Shown: positions 31,201 to 41,950 of the stretch, one piece after another
How the letters are laid out: each line of letters starts with the position of its first letter
How positions within the stretch are numbered: the first letter of the stretch is position 1
DNA from: Nematopogon swammerdamellus
Taxonomy: Eukaryota; Arthropoda; Insecta; Lepidoptera; Adelidae
Reading direction: 5' to 3'
Assembly: GCA_946902875.1 (NCBI GenBank)
Contig: OX336344.1
Span: 15,769,791 to 15,833,790, forward strand
DNA: 64,000 bases
The notes under the pieces: generated by a model
Told to the model about the DNA's origin: nothing
Database searches by the model: none
Seen by the model: the letters and a program-made list of their open reading frames with translations, nothing else
Made by a program: the position numbers and the translations under genes

Positions 31201-33780
31201 CAGTTTGGGCTTGTTGGGGTTCCGCACACCGAACACAGGTAAGTATCATTTCAATCCATGTTCATCTTCATTTTCATCAATCTTTCGTGCGTATCCAGAA
31301 TCAAGCACTTTCTGCATTTGTTTTTTGTATTCATCCGCATACATAGGTTCACGACGAAATTTATTTTCTGTAGTTTTCAGTCTTGAAAATGCTCCTGAAT
31401 ACGAATTAGGCAGCTCAGGGTTGTCCGACTTCCACGGAAGTCCAATTTCCCATCTATCGTCGGTGTATTTGATTGTTTTCGATAAAATCTCTTCTACTCG
31501 AACATGATCAGTGTTCACTCGCTGACATGATGATATTCCAATTGCCTCCAATTCAAAAGATTTCTTCACTAACTCATGTAGATCTCGCATATCCTCTATC
31601 TTTTCTGCTTCACAAGTTATGTGTAAAATACTTGAATTTTGAATGCTTCGTCCGCTCATGCAACCGCTAATTGTCCAGCCAAGAGGAGTCAAAGTAGCGT
31701 ATGGCTCATTTTTTCTACCTCGAACAATTTCCATCGCTACTATTAATTCCCAATTATCTTCACCAATAAGAATTTTCGGAGTAGTGACGTCATCAATTTT
31801 CAAATATTCAGCAATTTTCTTAAAATGTTCATACTTCCCAACTTCGACTAGTGGTTGGATAGGAAGTGTCAAATCGTTTGTCGTACAAGCGCTCATCTTC
31901 AGTCGCCCTCCATTAGCACCAGATATTTCAAAATTCACAAATTTGCTCTCTATCTTCAAACGTTGGATCTTCCATGCTCCGGTCAAGTGGAGTGAGTGAG
32001 GCGTTCCTCTGAGTCCGATGCTCTCCGCCAGCTCCGTATCTATCAACGTCATTGACGATCCGCCGTCTACTAAAGCAGTCGTATCGACGGAACCAGTCGG
32101 CCCGTGTATACACACCTTTATAGTTTTCAGTACTACATTCAAATCTGGCCGTGCCGAATCAGTAGTGTGCCCGATAGTCTCGGTTGATACGGTTTCTGCT
32201 GCAGGCGCGGGCTTACTCTGCTCCCTCTGCTCTGGAGTTGTCCGTTGACTTTTCGCTCTATAATGTAACCATTTGTGGTGAGCCATTTTACATTCATCGA
32301 TTTCGCATGTAGGTTGATTGCAAGTATTGCGATCGTGTTTTGATACCAAGCACAAAAAACAAAGCTTATTCTTCTTTACATGTATCCATCTTGCGCGGCA
32401 GTGAGCTTTTTTGAACTTTTGACATGAAGTGAGTAGATTATGAGAGCGTAATTTACAAAAGCTACACTCATCTTGTGCGTCGGTCAACAATATCGACTTT
32501 TCTGACCGTTTTTGGTCGCGAACATTCTCGGTTGTCTGCTTTGAAATTCCTACGATTGACGACTTCTCAGCTTCAACGCAAAGAAATTGTGATAATAATT
32601 CCAATTTTGCCTTACCGCTTTTGATGTTCTCATACCCAAAATCGGTCCATTTTCCGAGTAATGTTGTAGGTAGTTTAGCGACAACGGCATTGTACAACTC
32701 CGGGCTTCCAACGTACTGTTCCTCCCCAACCGCACGAACAGCTGTAATACAATTCTTTATTTTTATAGAAAATTTAACAATATCCGCATGATACGACAGA
32801 GGCAAAGCATTCAACTTTTTTATTTGTTTTACAATTTTTTCCACCACTACTTCAGGTCTTCCATATATCATATTGAGAGCTTTCATCACTTCATTTGGCT
32901 CCACCTTCCCTATGAGTAGTGCCGAGACGTGCTCTCTTGCTGAGCCTTCCAAACTGGCTCTCAAGCGCGTCATGTTCTCCACGTTTGTATAGTTGCAAAC
33001 TTTCGTTGTCTCTTCGTACGCGTCATGGAAATTCAACCACTCAATACAGTCGCCACTGAATTTTGGGAGAGATTTTGGCATGCACAATCTAGAAATCAAT
33101 CGGTCGTTAGTACACAATTGAGTTGGACTAGTCGCTAAATCCTTTATAGCTTGTGCCAACATCTGCATTCCGTCTTGATTACAACATGTCTCCTTTTTAT
33201 TACCAAAATCTTTTGTTACTGGTTCCGGCGGCGGCGACGGCGATGGTTGAGAAGAAACTCGAGCGCCGTGGTTTTTATTTAACCACTCGTCTACGTCTGG
33301 TGCTGTAGATAACTCTTCGAACTCATTAACCAAAGAACGACTTGACTTGGTACCTGATTTTGATTTCATACTTCCTCCTTTGAGTGAGTTGAGCTCGCTC
33401 TGAAGCTGATTTTGCAAACGTTCGGTTTCCATTTTTTTCTTCATTGCTTCATATTCGATTTTTACTTTTTCTGCCTCTAAAAACTTCTTCTTCATTTCTG
33501 CTTCCAAAGCGTCAGTTGTTTTAGAGTTGCTCATAGAAGCTATTTCGAATTCCAATTCCTGTATCCTCCTGACGGTAGACGTAGCGATGCTGCGTGATGT
33601 TGTAGCAGATGTGCGCTTCAAACTATTCTTCTTCCCCTCGGAAGGAAGAGCAGTGGGGACCTTCGCCGTCCTGTGCGCATCCAGATCTGTTTGGTTTCCT
33701 TGCTCAGCTCGTTTACCCGTTTCTTCCATCATCATGGAGGGAGTCGCGCCAGTTTCCTTTCCACTTCTAGTTTTTACCAT
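28240..33780 (-). pseudogene. BEL-Pao gag-pol polyprotein, two nonsense codons
   Basis: One frame of about 1846 codons starting MVKTRSGKETG at 33780 (the frame upstream of this ATG reads into the LTR). Domains in order, residues approximate: charged coiled-coil-like segment 70-150; DUF1759-type gag region with PKFSGDCIEWLNFHDAYEET near 245; cysteine-rich knuckles (CSFC...C, then CFLCLVSKHDRNTC) 435-490; aspartic protease of the retroelement type with TTALVDGGSSMTLID near 570; reverse transcriptase about 780-1050 with YMDD near 983; Pao-specific RVIMSIYDVHGFLAPF; RNase H with IFSDASERAYAAV near 1170; integrase H2C2 finger 1485-1515 and D-D-E core (CDLFG, SDNGT, GGAWERL) 1545-1660; DUF5641-type C terminus. 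TGA at 31246-31248 and TAA at 30880-30882 break it without shifting frame. The products would form virus-like particles and copy and integrate the element. Confidence 0.92.
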
Positions 33781-33810
33781 TACGTGTTTTATAGCCCTTT
33801 TCTGCTGATG

Positions 33811-33828
33811 CAGGTGCTCGAAGGACCA
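33811..33828 (-). promoter_or_regulatory. Primer-binding-like site of the BEL-Pao element
   Basis: Minus-strand tggtccttcgagcacctg starts with TGG one base after the 5' LTR, as expected for pairing with a tRNA 3' CCA end. The exact tRNA was not identified. Confidence 0.6.
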
Positions 33829-33829
33829 A

Positions 33830-34008
33830 TATAAGCAGCTGTGGCCTGCAGGGGGCTTTCTCAATAATTTAAACACATATTATTTCTCATCATTATTTAC
33901 TGGTGTACTTTTTGGTTTGTTATTTTGACGCGACTCAAATATGTCAGCAAGTGACATTATGTACATGTTCTTTTTATAAATACTTTTGACATTACTTCGT
34001 CTTTCATA
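33830..34008 (-). repeat. 5' LTR of the BEL-Pao element
   Basis: 179 bp, transcription expected toward lower coordinates. Almost identical to the 3' LTR at 27800-27976. Confidence 0.9.
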
Positions 34009-34221
34009 GGTATTATGTATTAGGTATATAAATTGTAATTCATATGTATTTAATGTAATTTATAAATAGTAATTTATATGTATAATTAACTAGTACGTAC
34101 TTATATGTAGTGTATATTATAGTTTATCATAATTATTTTCCTTATATTATATTATACATTCCCACACTCAAGTCTTTTGCTACTACCTACTTATATCTCA
34201 CAACATACGACTCTCAAACAT

Positions 34222-34345
34222 CCAAAGGTTGACTGGGAGAAATCCCTGTTAAGGGATAAGTCTGCCTTTGCCCCTCATGTACATTACTTATTGTCTGTTT
34301 GTGTAAAATGTTTTCTGTAGCAATAAAGTATTTTCTATTTATTTA
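34222..34345 (+). repeat. LINE 3' tail
   Basis: ccaaaggttgactgggagaa, gggataagtctgcctttgcc, tagcaataaagtattttcta. Same family as 5268 and 18884. 34345-35395 holds a G-rich patch (34455), a CpG-rich stretch with a cacgtg core (34890-35030) and A+T-rich DNA; short ORFs there have no domain. Confidence 0.6.
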
Positions 34346-35398
34346 TCTATCTTAAATAATATACATATCTATATAATATATGTAGTCCTTGGGGGTTCAC
34401 AGGTTTGGACTATATCGATCAGGTCCATAGATTGGGACTATATCGCCTATCCCGGAGGGGGTGGGGGGAATTACCTGCTGCCGTCGTCTACTCCCTGCTC
34501 ATGGTGGTCCAGTCTGCCCGTCTTCGCTGCTTACTCCAATAATTTCTTTCAGTCGATTCCTCGAAGTTATTCCTCACCGTAGTGGTCCTTTCCCAGTTTC
34601 TTCCATCTCGGTCCTGCATACATGGTGCAATGACCGACGAAGTGATCACTGGTTTTTGCCTCCTCACATTGAGCGCCACTAAGGCCAATTATGTAGAGAT
34701 GTCTTTTTTCGACAGCTGTGCCCAGTAATTTATTTATAAATACCTATATAAATTACTGCGCACAAATAAAACTATCTCGCCTCTTCTGTTTTTTTTTTTA
34801 CTTTATATATATATTTTTAAATTTATATACTTTAAGCATTTTATCCAACAGACACTTTCACCTCTACACCTGAAATCGATAAAGATAGATCCGCCAGTGC
34901 CTTTCTCCGCACGCCCTCCGCGTCCTCGCAACACTATGTTGAAGTATTCCGGACTAAGAACCCCCTGCATCAATGTGCTCCCCTCCCCCACGTGTCGCGT
35001 GACGCGGGACTCGTACATAGTAGACGGAGGCGAAAGACAAATGGCCACGTAAACAATACGTCATTGCACGTAAACAAACATTTCGCCTTTCCTTACATTT
35101 TAAATTATTCGAAACATTGTATTTTTCGGATGAATACCAATTTTTTTTTTCACACATTATGAATGGTGTTTCTACCGCCAGGAAAATCGTGAAACAAATA
35201 CGAAAAAAATATTTTACTATCTGATGAAAAATTTGATGTGAAAAATGAATGCAAAATCTTACTCGAATAAAAACACAGAAAATTAATTACGTTCTCGAAA
35301 ATGTTTTCTAAAAAAATTTCATTTGGTTAGTATTATTATTTTATTACATTTTATTATTATTTATTTCGTATTTATTTACAAATTATTCGGAATCATTA

Positions 35399-35565
35399 TT
35401 TGGGTAATGTCTTGGGTTTTATTTATTTTAAAAAAAGCCGACGGACAATTAATATTGAGGTAAATTAATACATAATGATTTTTTGGACCATTTTATAACA
35501 TAATATGTTATAAAATGGTAAGTCGGCTTTTTTTTAAATAAATAAAACCCAAGACATCACCCAAG
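35399..35565. mobile_element. MITE with 42-bp inverted repeats and inner palindrome
   Basis: Arms 35401-35442 (tgggtaatgtcttgggtttt then a T/A-rich part to aaaagccgac) and 35522-35563 are inverted copies with one or two mismatches. Between them, 35487-35519 is a perfect 15-bp palindrome around aat. No coding sequence. Confidence 0.75.
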
Positions 35566-35929
35566 CCATCACCACATGTCAAGACAAACCCGAGTTATCT
35601 TCTTGAAATTAGGAACGTTTATAGATTCCCGGATGTAGGTACCTAACAAAATAGCTTGTAGAAACAATGGGTTCTTAACTTTAATTAAAGGGGCCGAAAA
35701 ACTAAGTTGAAAATAAAAATTATGTTTTAACAGGTAGAGTAGCATCACTGGTCTTTCAAAACCTAGATTACTACTATTTAAAAAAAATTGTTGAATTGTA
35801 TAAAAAGTTACGGTAAGAAATCGGTAAGACCGACCGAGGAGGCTATTAGTCCAACACGAAAACTTAAAAAATAAAAAAAATACATTAAAGTACCTAGTCC
35901 ATTAAGTGTTTACGGCATGAAAACTGAGC

Positions 35930-36065
35930 GTAAAAACGTCACGGGCGCGGGCGGCGCGGCGCGGCCGAGGTGGCACGGGGCGCGAGGCGCGTGGGGTGAA
36001 CGGCACTAATACCACCTAATAAATCCCAAACCGCGCGCGCACTCGTTACGCGTGCAAGAAGGGAA
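35930..36065. other. CpG-rich unique island
   Basis: gggcgcgggcggcgcggcgc, gcgcgaggcgcgtggggtga. Extreme CpG density in A+T-rich DNA with no ORF of note. It may be a promoter or regulatory island. Confidence 0.25.
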
Positions 36066-36423
36066 TAGCTACGGAACCCTCTGCGTTTGAATAATGGTTG
36101 CACCAACAAGTTCTTTACAATTTTAGTTTGTTTAAAACTGTAAATTTTTATTTTAAACGGAAATGAGAAAAAATATTTTCTCGCTACTTCCTTTCTTGTA
36201 ACTTATTTTAGCCTAAAGAGTAATTTTCAAAATTGGTCTTAAATATACCCAGTACAACGAACGTAAGTTATTCGAAAATCGGAGAAGCTCATTGGTATAA
36301 TCTCGCATTGGAAGGGGCACTCACACCTAAGGAGGAAGTTAATGAGCGTCGAAATGTATCAAAACTTTATCTGACCTTTAGAGCCAAATGTTCGTTTCTT
36401 ATCACGGACGCTGCTCTGTGGAA

Positions 36424-36775
36424 CTAGCATCCCTTATTCCCTGCCACCTGTCCTACCTCCGCATGACTCGTCGCAGAGAGACGTAGCACCCTTTTGTTGT
36501 TGACATTGGGCTTTTGAGAACCCATCGGTTCTCTAAATCGTTTCTTTGTCGCACCGCTAGAGTGTGGAACTGTCTTCCGGCGAGTGTATTTCCTGAATCC
36601 TTTAACCTGGGTGTCTTCAAGCGTCGTATTAACGGGCTAGACAGCCTAGCAATAGTCCGCAAATCTGCTGGCATGGCACCTAACTGAGCGTGGTTTCGCG
36701 AGGAGAGGTGATTTTGACTCTGTCGACTGCACCATTGGTCTCTCGGCACAGCCACCGATGATGGTTTACATAAAA
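36424..36775 (+). pseudogene. Jockey/CR1-like LINE, C-terminal and 3' end fragment
   Basis: Translated pieces match the end of the intact LINE at 60690: ASLIP, HPFVVDIGLLRTHRFSKSFL, CRTARVWNCLP, GVFKRRINGLDSL, then a stop and a 3' UTR (gagcgtggtttcgcgaggag, ggtctctcggcacagccacc) with an A tail at 36770. Frame changes and a stop occur after the first motif. This is a 5'-truncated, decayed copy of an element that would encode reverse transcriptase; only the last part of ORF2 is here. Relatives are at 39675, 10769 and 9664 (the last two inverted). Confidence 0.7.
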
Positions 36776-36789
36776 AAAAAATGTACGGC

Positions 36790-36960
36790 TAGATTCATAA
36801 GTGCATTACCACTTTAAAACTTTTCCGTCTTCCTTGCGCCTCGCTAAAACACCGCACGCGACGAGTTTGCGATTTTGACGGTGTTCTAGAGGCGGAAGTG
36901 GCAAACAGGATCAGGTAGGGTTCTAGAGGTGGTAATGCCGTTATGGATCCGAGTGTACGT
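36790..36960. repeat. Imperfect foldback segment
   Basis: gtgcattaccactttaaaac at the left and gttctagaggtggtaatgcc at the right pair imperfectly, and inner segments (cgctaaaacaccg / cggtgttctagagg) also pair. It is probably a MITE. 36960-37670 shows nothing further beyond an aaattcaaattc run at 37515. Confidence 0.4.
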
Positions 36961-37673
36961 CCATCATAAGAACTATGCTAGGGGCGGCACCACTAGGGGG
37001 TGCTAAAAGATCCCAATATAAAAAGCCTCCGACGATTTGTAGACACGCAACCCCAGAATTTGGTAATAAACTGAGTGGGGTAATGACATAACGATACAGT
37101 TTTTTTTGTGAGGTCGCACACCTATTGTTGTTAGGTGACAAATGAATTTGACGTGCCCCGGGCAATAATGGGGTTTCTTTGTTGCCGGTAACTTTGATGG
37201 ATTACCTTTTGAGAGTTTAAGTAATTTGAGTCGGGGTTATCCATTGACTTTTGGGTTTCTTTGAACCTTTATTAAAACTATACTTTTATTTACTGATAGA
37301 AGCTGATAGGTAAGTAAATTTAATCAATTTAATGTTGAATTAAGTAAATTGATTCGGTGAGTTGTGAATCGTGCTTTGTGAATGTCGTCGGCTTTTTGTA
37401 AATTTAGCAGATTTACGAAGTGCCCAGGCAGATTGATGTTCTTATATAACATAACATTATAAAGAACTACGTTTGATTATGTTGGGTCATCATAATAATC
37501 TAAACTCACCTTACTCAAATTCGAATTCAAATTCAAATTCAAATAGTTTTTTTTACACCTAAATACACAAGAAATACATATACAATTTCAATTGAATTTC
37601 ACAAAATAATGTTACAGTAGTCACTCCGTCTGAACTAAACTACCCTTTTGTCATATAGACGGTTGTTTTTATT

Positions 37674-38105
37674 AGGGTTCCGTATGCCTATGTCCAGCAG
37701 TGGATCGATACAGGCTGATGATGATGATGATGATGATCCGGTACGGGACCCTATTACTAAGCCTACGACGTCTGCCTGTCTGTCTGTCTGTCTGTCTGTC
37801 CGAGGGCTGTATCTCTTGAACCGTAACAGGTAGCCCGTTGAAATTTTCGCAGAATGTGTTATTATGGGCGATATAACAACAAATAATAAAAATAAGACAA
37901 AGTAAAAAATTTACGGGGGTTCCCATAGAAGAAACTAAAAGTTGTATGCGCGCCATCTACCAAAAAAGAGTATGAAGCATTTGAACTAATCATTAATTTT
38001 AACTAAGAGAACTAGCATTTCATAATGAATGAGTGGCGCTGACCATGACATGGCGATACGGAACCCTCGATGCGCGAGTTCGACTCGCACTTGGCCGGTT
38101 TTTTT
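37674..38105 (+). repeat. Family A repeat, full length, with nested RTE tail
   Basis: Left end attagggttccgta, right end gaaccctcgatgcgcgagtt cgactcgcacttggccgg. A short insertion at about 37685-37735 interrupts the left end. Near the right end gcgagttcgactcgc can form a small hairpin just before ttggccggttttt. Confidence 0.75.
37685..37736 (+). mobile_element. Minimal RTE LINE 3' end, about 50 bp
   Basis: cctatgtccagcagtggatc, gatacaggctga and then (GAT)n. It encodes the last residues YVQQWIDTG and stop, as in the longer copy at 41402-41595. It sits between ccgta and ccggtacggg, which are adjacent in an uninterrupted family A copy (7163). Confidence 0.75.
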
Positions 38106-38744
38106 ACATTCCTGTTAGTCTACTTTATATATTAAAAAGTACCAGTTTTTTTATCCTATATAAAACCTGTATTCCCAGTTCAAGTGGGTGCAATGTGCTA
38201 GTCCGATGTGCGAGGTATATAATATGTATATACTATGGTAGGTTAGGTACTAGATACAATACATTTTGGATCTAACTAAACAATAGTCAATTTATATTTC
38301 GGAATTTTTTAAAGTTCCTAGGCGCTTTGAAAAACATCTAAAAGCACCTTAAACGCCTTTCCCAATAGGCCGCCGATATACACATACATATTTTCATAAA
38401 TTTATGGTAGGACTCTATAATTATGCAAAATATCGTTGATTACAGACTGACAAAATACCTTTCAAATTGGTCGAATTTCTTTTGAAATTCAAGTAGGTAC
38501 ATAAAGAAACTTGTCAGCTTAGCATGAGAGAATAGGAACACACTCATCTTTAAGACGACTTTTTTCAAATTGCTCGGCTCTGGATTATCTCAAAGATGAA
38601 AGCGTGAGTCGTTATCGGTCCCCGCTTGGCTTCACTTAACTTAACAAAATTTCTCGAGTGCTCTGAAATAAAGTCGGGCATAGAGGACGTGCAAGAACAT
38701 GCCGCAGGACAATAATGTTGTAAGGACATGATTGTATTGTATTG

Positions 38745-38890
38745 TTGTATTGTTTATTGATCATTTATATGGCACTTAGACTGAACCCGAACTTGTCACA
38801 ATGTGTTCTATCCGGTTCGATTACACCCACGAAAAAGAGCCGGCAAGAAACTTCGGAGGGTACAATTACAAATGTGTGAGAAAATTACAT
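38745..38890 (-). repeat. LINE tail fragment (minus)
   Basis: atattgtttattga-type A/T tail then acttgtcacaatgtgttcta tccggttcgattacacccac and gagccggcaagaaacttcgg; inverted relative of 18685. 38105-38740 is unique DNA. Confidence 0.4.
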
Positions 38891-38979
38891 GCATATGTAT
38901 TTACCTACGTCGCGTCGCTTCTCACTGTGACTTTGAATAGTGAATTTCTGTCATGAACATGATTTTTTTATAGAAAGCG

Positions 38980-39225
38980 CGAGATGAGGTTTCGAGCCAC
39001 CCATAATGTGTCTAGCAACACCCATGGATATTTGGTCGCGTGCCGGCGTTGCGAATGCCAAGCCGGTCTGACAGGTGCCCATTCACTCCCTTGAAGGACC
39101 CGAGACTTTAATTGGAGGGAAATATGTGGACAGAGAGATAATTCCAGAGTTTACCAGTTCTGTGGTGGGAAGATCTGCAGAACCGATCGGTAAGCATCCG
39201 CGGTCAATGTGTTCACACCGTTAAG
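38980..39225 (+). repeat. R3 repeat, longest copy
   Basis: cgagccacccataatgtgtc, aacacccatggatatttggt, gccggcgttgcgaatgccaa, then gacaggtgcccattcactcc and a downstream part to gcatccgcggtcaatgtg. This unbroken copy shows how the split copy at 4268 was arranged. Confidence 0.6.
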
Positions 39226-39237
39226 TCCATGATTTAA

Positions 39238-39480
39238 ATTTAATATTGAACTGTTCGGTCACATAATGCAAAGCGACAAATATCGACAGTTGTAGGCTAA
39301 TATTCAGAGGAATATCCAAGGCAAACGAAGAACTGAAAGACGTCGCATCTTGGCTGAAGAACCTGCGCCAGCGGTACAATCGCAGCAGGCGGTTTCTATA
39401 CCCAGGGCTGTAGTCTCGAAGGTGGAGAGCACTCTAATGGTAGCCAACCTTCGTTACAGCATCCTAAGAAGAAGAAGAAA
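39238..39480 (+). pseudogene. RTE-type LINE, C-terminal fragment
   Basis: Decayed coding of the ORF C terminus: LFGHIM-like start, YRQL, NIQGKRRTERRRILAEEP, then RAVVSKVESTLMVANLRY in an overlapping frame, ending in an (AAG)n microsatellite at 39470. The order G-H, G-K-R-x-x-G/E-R-R and VSKVxxxLMVANLR is the ending of many insect endonuclease/reverse transcriptase LINEs. Frameshifts separate the pieces. No catalytic domain is present. Confidence 0.65.
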
Positions 39481-39482
39481 AA

Positions 39483-39674
39483 CTATCAACATATTACAAC
39501 GCGTACCTACCAGAACTGCATGTCCTTGCTCTGTCATTGTTTACACAAGCTGAAAGCAAACCACTAACTACTTTTAACAACATAATCAATTCGATTGACC
39601 TTTCTCCAGATGAATTTCGCCATAACCTAGTAAGAAGAGTAAGTAACATTCAATTATCTACCCTTTGTGGGTAG
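39483..39674 (+). pseudogene. Open 63-codon segment of unknown origin
   Basis: Open frame from the (AAG)n end to TAG at 39672-39674. It begins LSTYYNAYLPELHVLALSLF and later has LTTFNNIINSIDLSPDEFRH. Composition looks protein-like and has no start codon of its own. It sits between two LINE 3' ends, so it may be a host exon, a remnant of a third element or a gag-like piece. No domain is recognised. Confidence 0.3.
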
Positions 39675-39848
39675 ATAATCGCACCTTTAAACGTCGTATT
39701 AACAAGCTGGATAGCGCTCTCTATAGTCCGCAAATTTGCTGGTACGGTGTCTCACTGAGCTTGGTTTCGCGAGGTGAGGTGGGCTTGGCTGTTTCGGGTA
39801 CCTCTGGTCCCTCGGCACAGTCACCCATACTGGTTCTCATAAAAAAAT
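39675..39848 (+). pseudogene. Jockey/CR1-like LINE 3' end
   Basis: TFKRRINKLDSALYSPQI, then gagcttggtttcgcgaggtg and ccctcggcacagtcacccat with A tail; relative of 36424-36775. 39850-40380 is unique DNA with no feature I can name. Confidence 0.6.
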
Positions 39849-40384
39849 AATACAGAATTTATCATGTTCCCTCTATTTGTGTCTGCCTCTATGGTTCCAT
39901 AAGCACCTATTAGTTGGCACTCTTTTAAAACCGATTCCCCATGCCCGCAGGCCGCTTCAGGTTTTTATAGCCCATAACTCGCGACAGGTCGTTAAGGGAG
40001 CCCCAAATTTAATTTCCTGTAAAGGTGGGGTCGATTGGATCGTTGATTACATCACCGTCTTACTTATCGGTGTAATGTTCTTCTAATGTTTCCGGATTAT
40101 TAAACCGTTGGTCTGAGGGCTTTCGGACGTGCGTTCGTCTATTACTGAGTAAAAGCTTGAAGGAAATGTTCACATTTCAGAGCTTTCAACTACACGACTG
40201 TAATGGCGCTCTTTTCGGAACTGTTTCTGAGTTAAATTTTGTACAATAAAATAAAATAAGAATGTAAAACTTATTATTGCTAAGGATGAAGCTCGCTTGG
40301 GTTGGTATAACAGCACTGAAGGAAGGGGAGTCCAAACAGATGCATAAAAAAACCGATTAAGTGAGAAAGTTGTTCACACATATA

Positions 40385-40790
40385 GGGTTCCGTAGCCATA
40401 TGTTCCTTCTTGTTGCACGTATAGCGAGTGTGCGCAGAAATCATGTGGTCGCACACGCACGTATCTCGCGTTCGGCACAGCTTATTATCCCTCACGTCAC
40501 GCCATCTATCAGTGACGATTCATAATTTTAAAGTTACAATGTTGGTAAATTATCATTCAGTAGATGGCGCTCTTCCTTATAATTATAAATGTATGGGGGG
40601 CCCCTTAATTTTTTACTTTATTGTTTTACTTTTTATTTTTGGCATACCACATTAGATATGTGAAAATTTCAGCAGTTTAATGAAGTTAAAATTATCTTAA
40701 AAATCATGTTAATTATGTTAAAGGTTCATTATGGTTAAAAAGATACAGCCCTCAGACGGACGGACGGACAGGGCTCGGGAGCCTCCGATT
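40385..40790. repeat. Family A-related fragments
   Basis: agggttccgtagccatatg at 40385 begins one fragment. 40550-40790 reads as an inverted copy (ggggggccccttaatttttt, gatacagccctcagacggac ggacggacag). Diverged. Confidence 0.45.
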
Positions 40791-40904
40791 AATGTATTCG
40801 GAGTAATCAAACTATTTACTTGTTTTTCGCGATCAGCAAAAAACTATTTTCCTCCAAAATAATATGAACCAAAAACATAAGAAATATCTCCGACCTCAAT
40901 ACAC

Positions 40905-41150
40905 GTAATGCAGCTTCCCCGCGGCGAGGCCGATACAAGCCAAATTACTCCTATTCAATATTTCAAAGCAGAAAGCAAGAAAGCAATCGCAAGCTGTCGC
41001 CACCAAAATATTTCCCACCTGCTCCCAGCAGTTACTCCGTTCTCCCGAGTCCCGCGGGGTGTCGGTCGGGCGCCAGCGTCACACTCGCAGAACTCGTGTT
41101 ACAACAACCGCACGATGTTTTATTTCGTGACTGCCTTCTCTTTCTGAACA
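40905..41150. other. Unique GC-balanced island
   Basis: cttccccgcggcgaggccga to gttttatttcgtgactgcct. Not repeated in the window, open on both strands, no domain. Candidate regulatory DNA. Confidence 0.2.
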
Positions 41151-41401
41151 GACCTCTGCCTCTATACGGTATTTGTATATTCTGTATTAGTAGATAGATA
41201 TATAGATAGAAAATGCTGTATTGCAGCAAGAAACATTCAACAGTAATAAGTACATTAGAAAATTTACATAAGGTGCAAATGCGGACTATATAGTTGAATG
41301 TATGGGATATAGTTGACCAATATACCTAGTTGAATTTAAGTAGTAACAAAAGAGTTGAGCGTGTGAATTGTAGATAAAATAATAATAAGAATACTTATTA
41401 A

Positions 41402-41595
41402 TCATCATCATCATCATCATCATCAGCCTGTATCGATCCACTGCTGGACATAGGTCTCTCCCAAGGCACGCCACCACACGCGGTCTTCCGCTCTTCTCAT
41501 CCATGCTCCAATGGAGGCCACGTACAAGCAAACGTAGCGTGGGACGCCCCCCGGCCGACCTAAAAAAGGTAGCCGGGAGTGGATGGATGAGAAGA
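41402..41595 (-). pseudogene. RTE LINE 3' end with (ATC)n tail
   Basis: On the minus strand: MRRAEDRVWWRALGETYVQQ then WIDTG and a stop, followed by the (GAT)n tail at 41402-41426. This is the terminal coding part of an RTE ORF, 5'-truncated near 41595, where gagaagagcggaagac recurs on both sides. It contributes no enzyme. The same family gives the 50-bp copy at 37685. A LINE-like tail (gtgtgtaataaagaatttct) follows at 41690. Confidence 0.75.
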
Positions 41596-41950
41596 GCGGA
41601 AGACTTATTAATAAATAATAATAATTATTATTGTTAGCTTCTATTCTTCTTCTGTATGTTATCTTCTGTCTTGTGTATCTCTGTGTTTTTGTGTGTAATA
41701 AAGAATTTCTATTAAGTAATATATGTAAGTTAGTTAAATAAAAGCAATACTTGAGTTAATACATATAAATTATTAAATATATAGAATATAATATAAAAAT
41801 AAATATACATACATATCTACTTGTCCATCCAGGTATGAAACAAACAATTGTATAAAAGGTTTTTTATGGAAACTGACACGGTTGGCTACATCACCTACAA
41901 CATCCGTGATGTCAGCCCATAACACCGGGTGAACTAGCTGCCATGTCAGT

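Larger units (their letters stand above)
27795..34013 (-). mobile_element. Complete BEL-Pao LTR retrotransposon with target duplication
   Basis: A 6.2-kb element on the minus strand, bounded by two LTRs and by a direct 5-bp duplication ggtat (27795-27799 and 34009-34013). Order in the element: 5' LTR (right), primer-binding-like site, one polyprotein frame (gag, protease, reverse transcriptase, RNase H, integrase), polypurine tract, 3' LTR (left). The LTRs differ at only about four positions, so insertion was relatively recent. Two in-frame stop codons in the reverse transcriptase region disable autonomous expression. Confidence 0.93.

Noticed and set aside
28319..31999. Plus-strand ORFs of 65-118 codons across the BEL-Pao element
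   Set aside because: They are antisense to a clearly recognised polyprotein and carry no domains.
33781..33876. Start of the BEL-Pao gag at 33876
   Set aside because: That frame begins inside the LTR and passes through the primer-binding-like site; the ATG at 33780 is the natural start.
34488..34688. 66-codon minus ORF with a charged C terminus
   Set aside because: No domain, no splice signals, and the plus strand is open over the same span.
41402..41426. CRISPR-like or regulatory (ATC)n array
   Set aside because: It is the simple-repeat tail of an RTE LINE; the same tail occurs at 37717-37736.
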